62,019 nt of DNA from Verrucomicrobiota bacterium (GTDB lineage: Bacteria; Verrucomicrobiota; Verrucomicrobiia; Limisphaerales; J093). The notes below the pieces were generated by a model that was not told the DNA's origin, made no database searches, and worked only from the letters and a program-made list of their open reading frames with translations. Positions 1 to 6,469 of this stretch are shown piece after piece. Position 1 is the first letter of the stretch; every line of letters begins with the position of its first letter. The translations under genes were made by a program, and so were the position numbers. Location: positions 1 to 62,019 of the forward strand of contig JAKLFY010000037.1 in assembly GCA_022710935.1 (NCBI GenBank), given 5' to 3'.

Positions 1-416
1 GCGCCGCAACCGCCACCTGACCCGCGTCTAACTTCTGTCATCCCGGAAGATCAGTCCTGTCGGCCGCTCGACATGCATGAGTGACGGACCGCGCCGGCAG
101 ACTCGATGCACGGCCTGTGCGCCCTGAGGCGCCGCGCGGTGCAGCTCTCCTGCTGATATGCCAATATCAAGAACTGACCCGTTTACGGGGCGGTGTTGGT
201 CTGGTAGCGGTAGCCGCCACTCGCATAGGCCATCACCTAGAAACTGGTTTGGCCAAAAGCGACGCTCAAGGTGCACAAGCCGTCGACGGACCGTTCGACG
301 GTCGAGGTTTGTGTACTACTCCCGAGTATTCGTGCAGGTCTCGCCGCCCGCGTTCAAAACCATCCGAGTGAGCGCCAGACCGAAGATGAGCGCGGCCTAT
401 GGCGTGACGCTCGCCG
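1..416. other. Left edge, no gene recognised
   Basis: No open frame here has a recognisable product, a signal peptide or a convincing ribosome-binding site. The short frames on both strands look like chance frames of GC-rich DNA. A leftward frame of about 80 codons could be a decayed gene end, but I cannot assign it. Confidence 0.4.
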
Positions 417-1277
417 CTATGCGCTGGGCCCTCTTGTCTCATTCTTCATGTGGGTTCTACGCGGACCGGTTGGCCGGCCGTTCTGATACAGTTGTTCCCA
501 CCAAGGCCCGCCCACGCCCAGGACTCCAATGACTCGAGAAACGGCTCCGCTCGATTCCAGCACGGCCTCGTACCACCGATTTCCACTGGAGAAATGCGCC
601 ACACACTCCCCATTCCCCAAAGAGAACGCTATCGAACACCGCCATGTCTCATCAAGCCGCTCGCCGAGGGCCTTGATAGCCTTCGAGCAGAGCTCGCGCA
701 TCTCCTGCAGGTTCCTCCACCCTTGCGTCCCACCGTTCTCTGGCATCGGAAGGCATTCCTTCACCAGGGTTCGGCCGAGTAAGGTCATACCGGGCTCGCC
801 GACTTGCCCATTCGCCGGAGCGAAGTGGCAATACGCATCAATGGACAGAGATCGGGCGTGCGCCGCTAGATTCGTGGGACAAATGACATTTCTTGGTGGC
901 CCACACATCACGCCCGAAACACCGAGGTCGGGGCGGAACTCCAGAAGCTGAAACTGCTCCTTTCCGCGCGTGAACAGGACACCGCATGCCGTGTTTGTGC
1001 CAGCCAGCAACACATAAACTGCACACTCGTACGAACCGTCCACCTTCCTACCGTACGGATCCTCCATCACTCGGATCGCTTCTTCCTTTAGCTTACGCAG
1101 TGAGTAAGACCTCTCGTTCGCAAAAGACACATGCGCTCGTTCATCCCATGGTTCAGTTATCGAGGCACGTGTTGAAGGCATGGGCTTCTCGCTCGCGGTT
1201 ACTTGTTCCTCAGCAGCCGTGAGGGTTCCCAACTGCATTATCCACGCGGTGGTGGCCACGATCACTTCGATTCGCAT
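417..1277 (-). CDS. Hypothetical secreted protein
   Basis: A 286-residue protein that I do not recognise. It starts at an ATG (1277) followed by a hydrophobic stretch (about residues 4-22, ending near AEEQ) that fits a Sec signal peptide, so export is inferred. The middle is Cys-containing (ECAVYVLL, NTACGVLF, GVMCGPPRNVICP), and paired Cys residues could form disulphides in the periplasm. The C-terminus is basic. No catalytic motif or repeat is visible and no Shine-Dalgarno sequence precedes the ATG. It stands alone: upstream lies an ISL3 transposase scrap in the opposite direction and downstream is gene-free DNA. It may belong to the accessory, recently rearranged part of the genome. Coding status rests on the long uninterrupted frame and signal peptide only. 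Confidence 0.5.
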   Translation of the reverse strand: MRIEVIVATTAWIMQLGTLTAAEEQVTASEKPMPSTRASITEPWDERAHVSFANERSYSLRKLKEEAIRVMEDPYGRKVDGSYECAVYVLLAGTNTACGVLFTRGKEQFQLLEFRPDLGVSGVMCGPPRNVICPTNLAAHARSLSIDAYCHFAPANGQVGEPGMTLLGRTLVKECLPMPENGGTQGWRNLQEMRELCSKAIKALGERLDETWRCSIAFSLGNGECVAHFSSGNRWYEAVLESSGAVSRVIGVLGVGGPWWEQLYQNGRPTGPRRTHMKNETRGPSA

Positions 1278-1288
1278 AACGTCTTTGC

Positions 1289-1435
1289 CTGACGATCCTG
1301 GACGTGGCGGAGTTGACGATCCTGTGCTGGGACACGGTCAAGGGGATCGTTAAGGAGCGGTTGGCCAAGGATTACAAGCATATCCGGCTCAAGCTCTACG
1401 CGCTCCACGAGGCAAAACACAAACTTGTCGGATGA
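1289..1435 (+). pseudogene. ISL3-family transposase remnant
   Basis: A 48-codon open stretch ending in TGA, without its own start. It reads through a motif like the helix-turn-helix part of ISL3 transposases: DVAELTILCWDTVKGIVKER followed by LAKDYKHIRLK. In intact members the segment with WDTVK lies just before the DDE domain. Here the frame stops soon after, so the catalytic domain is gone. It lies between two leftward genes and marks an old insertion. Family assignment is by eye from a short stretch. Confidence 0.45.
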
Positions 1436-1479
1436 GGCAGAAAACCCCTTGCGGCGAAGCACCAGCCATTTGTGAGACA

Positions 1480-3243
1480 CTACAAGTCCTTCACCGCGAT
1501 CTCGGCCCAATAGGCGGCTTCGTAGGCCCATCCGCTGGGCTGGTTGATCAACTCGATCTCGACCTTCTGGCCGGCGAATCGGCTCAAGTCCACGTCCTGG
1601 ACCAGCCAATGCCCCTGCGTGCAGGTCGCCGGGCTCACCGCCTTGCGCAGCAACTCCGCGCCGGCAGCCCGCACGATGAGATCGAAGTCGCCCTGCGGAT
1701 CGTGACCGACGACCAGATGCAGCCGCGTCTTGCCGCCCGCCGGCACGTCGACCGTGCGCTTGAGCTTGCAGCCCGTCTCCCGATCGAGCGGATGCGTCGC
1801 AACCACGTTCTTTCGACCCTGCCATTCGGCGCGCAGGCCGGGATCCATGTCCGGACCGCAATCGGTCAGCTTCCATCCCGGGAAGAGCTTCTCGACCGCT
1901 TCGATCGCGCGTTTGGGCGTGTTTGAGGCCGTGATCTTCGCCATCTCCTCCGGGGTGAACCGGCTGTTGGCGATCGGCCCCGGCGCCCAGCTCAATTCGA
2001 GCGCGCTCGGCTTGGGCGCGCGCACCGGGATGACAAAGACATCCTCGCCGGCGCCGTCCTTCTCGATGCGCCCGCCGTAGCGCACAAGGAACTGGCGCGC
2101 GAGCTTCTCGCACACATCGAGGAGCCGCGGGAAGTTGTACGCCGTGTGGCTGAACTCCCGCATCTCATCCAGCCCCGTATTGAAACGCGCCGGAAGCTTC
2201 GCGAAGCCGATGGTGGCGAACAGGACACCCGCCGAACTCGACGGATTGCAGTCCGAGTCCATGCCGCTGCGGCACGATATCAAAATGGTCTGGTCCAGAT
2301 CGCGCTGGCCAAAGAGCAGGCCCATCAGGACGTAGGCGCCGTTGATTTTGCAGTCGATGCCGCCATTCGAGGCCTTCTGGTACTCCGGATCCTCCCGGTA
2401 CTTCTTCTGGCACAGCCTCCAGGCCTTCTCCCAGTCGTTTGGATCAGCTTGGTACCACGCGATCATGTCGCGCACCATCTCCGCGTATTGGCTCTGCGCC
2501 GGGATCGCGGCAAGCGCTGTCCGGGCCAGTTTCACCGGATCGGACTCAAAGAACGCCGCGGCATACAAAGCGCCCATGAACTGACCGGCGTACACGCCGT
2601 CCCCGTAGTTCATCAGCCGTCCGAACCTCTCGCCCAAGTCGATGGCGACCTGCGGCATGCCCGGCGCAATCAGCCCCGAATAATCCGCCTCGATCTGATA
2701 ATCGATGTCGTTGGGACATTTGTTGAACTGCGGATGGCCCGAGTCCGGAGGGGCGACGCCCCGGCGCAGGTTGGTGCGCCCGGCATTGTTGGCGCACCAG
2801 AGCGGATACCCGCTGTTGGCAAAGTCGATCCCCGCCTGCCGAATCGAGACATCGATGCCGTACTCCTCGAGCGAACGCAGGAACGTCATCTCGACGTACA
2901 GATCGTCCTGGCCGAACGCGTCGTTGATCATCGACGGCCGCCACGCGGGCATTTGATCGGCGGGGATGATCTTGTCCTGCCACTTGAACTCGGTTGGAGC
3001 GCCCCACGACACGCCGGCGATCTGGCCGATCCAGCCGCCTTTCATCTTGTCGCGGTATTCTTTGACCGGCAGACGCAAGAACTGCGTGTCGCTCGAAGCG
3101 CCGTGGGCGGCACTGAGAATGCCGGCCAGCAACAGGACCCCGAGAGCCCGCTGCCCCTTGCCGGCAAAGCGCCTTCGAGCGCCAGGTCGTGAACAGCCCG
3201 GGGTTTCTGTGCTGAGGACAACGGGAGAGGACAGAGCATTCAT
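1480..3243 (-). CDS. Exported ADP-ribosylglycohydrolase-family protein
   Basis: A 587-residue protein. Residues about 28-50 (basic, then ALGVLLLAGILSAAHGASS) form a signal peptide, preceded by an Arg-rich stretch. The DraG/ADP-ribosylglycohydrolase fold follows: MKGGWIGQIAGVSWGAPTEF (67-86), NDAFGQDDLYVEM (107-119), equivalent to the first metal-binding block, and GMDSDCNPSSSAG (327-339), equivalent to the C-terminal D-x-D block that holds the two metal ions. The last 110 residues or so are a separate beta-rich module (LHLVVGHDPQGDFDLIV, then HWLVQDVDLSRFAGQ) resembling carbohydrate-binding domains. The family cleaves N- or O-glycosidic bonds of ADP-ribose. In an exported member with a sugar-binding tail, a nucleoside or glycan substrate is more plausible than a modified protein; that is inference. 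It has no operon partner. Confidence 0.8.
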   Translation of the reverse strand: MNALSSPVVLSTETPGCSRPGARRRFAGKGQRALGVLLLAGILSAAHGASSDTQFLRLPVKEYRDKMKGGWIGQIAGVSWGAPTEFKWQDKIIPADQMPAWRPSMINDAFGQDDLYVEMTFLRSLEEYGIDVSIRQAGIDFANSGYPLWCANNAGRTNLRRGVAPPDSGHPQFNKCPNDIDYQIEADYSGLIAPGMPQVAIDLGERFGRLMNYGDGVYAGQFMGALYAAAFFESDPVKLARTALAAIPAQSQYAEMVRDMIAWYQADPNDWEKAWRLCQKKYREDPEYQKASNGGIDCKINGAYVLMGLLFGQRDLDQTILISCRSGMDSDCNPSSSAGVLFATIGFAKLPARFNTGLDEMREFSHTAYNFPRLLDVCEKLARQFLVRYGGRIEKDGAGEDVFVIPVRAPKPSALELSWAPGPIANSRFTPEEMAKITASNTPKRAIEAVEKLFPGWKLTDCGPDMDPGLRAEWQGRKNVVATHPLDRETGCKLKRTVDVPAGGKTRLHLVVGHDPQGDFDLIVRAAGAELLRKAVSPATCTQGHWLVQDVDLSRFAGQKVEIELINQPSGWAYEAAYWAEIAVKDL

Positions 3244-3715
3244 TGTTCTGAAGGCGTCAGGACCGCGGTGTCCCTGGACCCATCAACGGCGACACCGGTG
3301 TCGCCGCCGACCCCAGGGACCGGGCCAGTCGATTGGACAAGCTGTGGGCGCGTGTGCTCACTTTGACAGAGGCACAATAGCGCGGCGCCCTCCTCCTGAG
3401 AATCGAAAAGCGATCGGATCCCGCGGCCAAGTGTCGAGGCCGTCTCCCAGGAGGCGTTCCAGCGGGATCGGCTGACGGAGGGCATTCTCCTCCCGCTGAA
3501 CACCAGTAGTTCTTCGTCGCACAGCCAACCTCCGCCACCTTTGGTCGCTCGACACGCCGCAGGTCGACAAGGGTTTCGACGAAGGTCTCGACAAAGACCA
3601 AACCCGCCCATAGAAGAGCAGGGATCCGCAGGAAGACGAGAGACGACTTCCTACCTGTCGGCAGGCGGGTGACAGTGTGTTGGACAGCGGTCCGGCTGAA
3701 GCTGGTTGAGTCGCT
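3244..3715. other. Intergenic region between divergent genes
   Basis: About 470 bases between the starts of the ADP-ribosylglycohydrolase-family gene and the Sel1 gene. It must hold both promoters, but no clear -35/-10 pair stands out. It contains a nested palindrome at 3270-3320, listed separately. No gene is supported. Confidence 0.5.
3270..3320. repeat. Nested palindrome (REP-like hairpin)
   Basis: A perfect 18-bp palindrome GGCGACACCGGTGTCGCC (3288-3305) is enclosed by outer arms GTCCCTGG (3270-3277) and CCAGGGAC (3313-3320). The structure could fold as a hairpin in DNA or RNA. It lies just upstream of the ADP-ribosylglycohydrolase-family start, so it may be regulatory or a REP-type element; function is unknown. 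Confidence 0.6.
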
Positions 3716-4930
3716 ATGAAGAACTTGTTCCTCCTCTGGCTGGCGACGCCGTGGCTTGGAGCGGGTGCCGCGCCGGAGATTGTCCCCTCTGAACCGCCAG
3801 CGGTGGCGCTGGGCGGCGAAGTCTGTCGCCTTGAGGTTCGATTGCGCAACAGTTCGAAGGAGAGCTGGACCTACGAAACCGGAGTGGGCGTGGTGCGAGA
3901 CCGGCCCAGCGCGGAACTCTGGACCCGCAAGGCTGCCGACCAGGGACTCGCCTATGCGCAATACGCGATGGGACGCCTGGCCGAACACCAGCCCAGAACC
4001 GGTGGCAACCAGGCGGTGGCCGGGAATTACGAAGTCGCCGCTGAGTGGTATCTCAAGGCGGCCCAGCAAGGGCACCCCCAGGCCATGTTCAATCTGGCCG
4101 AGCTCTACAACTACGGCAAGCTGGACTACAACTACCCGGAAGCCGTGAAGTGGTATGAGAAAGCCGCCGAGCGGGGCTTGCAGGCCGCAGCCGTGCAGCT
4201 TGGCGACCTCTATTCTGAGAACCACCCCGACTTTCCCGCCAATCTGTCCGAGGCAATCCGCTGGTATCGTGTTGCCGCGGAGACGGGCGACCAGGAGGCG
4301 CAGTATCGGTTGGGCTGCCTGCTGCTGGACGAGAAGTCCGGGCATCAGAACCGCGCGGAGGCCGAGCAATGGTTGAACAAGGCGGCCGAGAGCGGCTTTG
4401 CCGAAGCGAGCATCAGACTGGCATCGCTCCGCAATCAATCGCCGGACACAGTCGCCGCCAGCCTCACGCTCGATGAGCTCGAGCGTGCCGCCTCTCGGGG
4501 CGAGGGACAAACGCGGCTCATGTTGGGCAAGGCTTACGAAGAGGGTCTGGGCGGCCCAACCAACTTTGTCGCGGCGGCCAGAATCTATTGGTGGGTGGCA
4601 AACGCCGGGCCTGATAAGGACCGGCCTGAAGCCCTGCGCCGGGTCGTGAAACTGTATGCCGCGAAAAGAGTCGGCTTCGAAACGACGGAAACCCAATTCC
4701 GATTGCCGACGTCCCGCGAGGAACTGGCGAGGTTGCTCGACGGTTATCGCAAGCTGATTCCGCCAGGCGAAACGGAGTTTGAAATCAGCGAGATGTACCT
4801 GCACGGAGAGCTGTTGCCGGAAAACAAACCCAAAGCCGTCCAGTGGCTGACCCAAGCGGCCAAGAACGGCAGCCCAACAACGAGCCGGGCAGTTGGGCAA
4901 GGCAGGTGTCAAACCATGACCTTCTCTTGA
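3716..4930 (+). CDS. Sel1-repeat protein
   Basis: A 404-residue protein with a short hydrophobic N-terminus (MKNLFLLWLATPWLGAGA) that may be a signal peptide. From about residue 65 it consists of Sel1-like alpha-alpha repeats with the usual A-x-x-W/Y-x-x-K-A-A-x-x-G pattern (ELWTRKAADQGLAYAQYAMG, AAEWYLKAAQQGHPQAMFNL, AVKWYEKAAERGLQAAAVQL, AIRWYRVAAETGDQEAQYRL and others; at least six). Such solenoids bind partner proteins; no enzymatic domain is present. The final repeat loses phase after AAKNGSP: shifting frame by one base near 4877-4887 restores a typical repeat end (GQLGKAGVKP, stop 4917-4919). This suggests a small frameshift in the gene or the assembly. The next gene starts 84 bases downstream on the same strand. 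Confidence 0.75.
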   Translation: MKNLFLLWLATPWLGAGAAPEIVPSEPPAVALGGEVCRLEVRLRNSSKESWTYETGVGVVRDRPSAELWTRKAADQGLAYAQYAMGRLAEHQPRTGGNQAVAGNYEVAAEWYLKAAQQGHPQAMFNLAELYNYGKLDYNYPEAVKWYEKAAERGLQAAAVQLGDLYSENHPDFPANLSEAIRWYRVAAETGDQEAQYRLGCLLLDEKSGHQNRAEAEQWLNKAAESGFAEASIRLASLRNQSPDTVAASLTLDELERAASRGEGQTRLMLGKAYEEGLGGPTNFVAAARIYWWVANAGPDKDRPEALRRVVKLYAAKRVGFETTETQFRLPTSREELARLLDGYRKLIPPGETEFEISEMYLHGELLPENKPKAVQWLTQAAKNGSPTTSRAVGQGRCQTMTFS

Positions 4931-5014
4931 CCCAAAAGGTTGCGCCTCTCAAGCTCTCAAAAAACGATTCACAAAAAACGATTTGGAGAACAAGGCCGCT
5001 GAGGCCACGCGCAA

Positions 5015-6220
5015 ATGAACAGACGAACCTTCTTACAGACCTCGGTCTGCGCCACCTCCGCCGTCGTTGCCGCCTGCGAGACGCACTCGGGCGTCGCGGA
5101 CATGGACGCGCCCGTGCCGAGGCCGTGCGCTGCCACGCGCTGGCGGAAAGACGGGGTGGTGCTGGAAGCAACAGAGCCGTGGGAGGGAGAGAACGTCCAG
5201 AACTTCACGGCCCGCGCCGAGCCTCTGGGGCGCGGGGCGTGGCGATTGTGGTATTCGGTTTCCGGTCAGCGGCAGCGCTATGCTGTGGCCTTCGCAGAGG
5301 GCGTCCCTGGCCAGCCGATGAAAAAGGTGCGCGCAGCCCTGTCGCCGCGTGAGCCCCCAGACGAGCCGCTTGCCATCGGAAATCTGCCCGAGGGCTGGAA
5401 CCCGGTCCAGATCGTTCACCTGCGTCTTCGAAATGGCCGCCACCGCCTCTATTTCTGGGCGCACGGTCCCGAGATCGCACGCTATCTCGCGGCGGACAGC
5501 GATGACGGGAGACGGTATCGCGTCGTCGATCCGTTGCGTCCGACGCTCTATCACCCAAACGACCGCGCGGCGTTCGGTGTGCCGTCACCCGACGGGGTTG
5601 TGTTTCGCGCAGAGAAGAGCGCAAACCGTCCCTCCGATGAACCCATGGCGTTGCCGTGGCTCATCTCCAACGACGCCACGAACATCTACCAACTCGCCGA
5701 CGGCACGTTCGAGATGTGCTCGGTCGCGTTGATACGCGTGCCGAAGAACGATCCCGCATACGTCGCGGAGGATAATGCGCCGGGCCTGCTGCGGGTCGTC
5801 GACCGCTACACATCGGCAGACGGACTGCGTTTTGAGAACCGCCGACGCGTCATTCAGCGCGATGCGGACGATCCGGTTGATCAGCAGTTCTACTACCTGT
5901 CGCTCACACACACACCGAAGGGGCGCGTCGGTCTGCTGGGCCATTACCGATGTCGGGCACAGACGATGGATCTGGAGTGGTGTTTCTCGCGCGACGGGGT
6001 GGATTGGCGGCGCCCCCGGCGCACGGGGTGGTTGCCGCGCGGTGAGCCGCCTGCGCCGGACTGCTACGGCATTTACGCAGGCAGCCAGCTTGTGGAGCAC
6101 GACGGACGTTGGCACCTCTTCTACACAGGGGTGAATAGCAGTCACAATGGCAGGCACGCCTACGGCAAGGCGCGGCAGGTCGTCATGCTCGCCACAACGG
6201 ACTCGATCTGGGAAGAATAG
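5015..6220 (+). CDS. Tat-exported lipoprotein with GH43/GH32-like beta-propeller
   Basis: A 401-residue protein starting MNRRTFLQTSVCATSAVVAAC: a twin-arginine motif (RRTFLQ) followed by a lipobox ending at Cys21, so it should be Tat-exported and lipid-anchored. The rest shows repeated beta-strand units typical of five-bladed glycosidase propellers (WRLWYSVSGQRQRYAVAFAE, HRLYFWAHGPEIARYLAADS, WHLFYTGVNSSHNGRHAYGK), with the W-x-L/H-x-F/Y-Y-T signature seen in GH43/GH32/GH130-like proteins. I cannot assign the three catalytic acids, so hydrolase activity is not proven; it may be a binding protein or a DUF-type relative. A GAGG about 11 bases before the ATG could act as ribosome-binding site. 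It lies 84 bases after the Sel1 gene on the same strand. Confidence 0.7.
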   Translation: MNRRTFLQTSVCATSAVVAACETHSGVADMDAPVPRPCAATRWRKDGVVLEATEPWEGENVQNFTARAEPLGRGAWRLWYSVSGQRQRYAVAFAEGVPGQPMKKVRAALSPREPPDEPLAIGNLPEGWNPVQIVHLRLRNGRHRLYFWAHGPEIARYLAADSDDGRRYRVVDPLRPTLYHPNDRAAFGVPSPDGVVFRAEKSANRPSDEPMALPWLISNDATNIYQLADGTFEMCSVALIRVPKNDPAYVAEDNAPGLLRVVDRYTSADGLRFENRRRVIQRDADDPVDQQFYYLSLTHTPKGRVGLLGHYRCRAQTMDLEWCFSRDGVDWRRPRRTGWLPRGEPPAPDCYGIYAGSQLVEHDGRWHLFYTGVNSSHNGRHAYGKARQVVMLATTDSIWEE

Positions 6221-6441
6221 CACCACGACCACGCGTGCTCTGATTCCCAAGGCCAATCGGAACCGGGCCTCGGGGTGATCGGAGCAGCGCCTCCGCCAAA
6301 CGCTTCACGGCCTGCGCCGCCCCTGGTCCATCAGGCCCGCGGGCTCTGCCGCCTCCCGCCGCCGCACCCCTCCACGGCGAAGCGCCACATCCACCCGCGA
6401 CGGCCCCGCCAGAGATCCAGACACCGCGGCGAACATCCATT

Positions 6442-6469
6442 TGTCAACTATTTAGATTCGACCCCATTG
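6442..6469 (+). repeat. 28-bp repeat, copy 1 (mobile-element-like edge)
   Basis: This sequence, beginning TGTCAACTATTTAGAT and ending CGACCCCATTG, recurs at 60283-60310 in the same orientation with one mismatch. Here it supplies the last codons and the stop of the MFS-Ppx gene (read on the minus strand as MGSNLNS-stop). At the other site it cuts into a sigma-factor gene. This behaviour fits the boundary of an insertion sequence, but no transposase is next to either copy. Confidence 0.65.

Noticed and set aside
3257-4912. A 551-codon leftward frame antisense to the Sel1 gene
   Set aside because: The Sel1 repeats on the plus strand are unmistakable; the antisense product has no family features.
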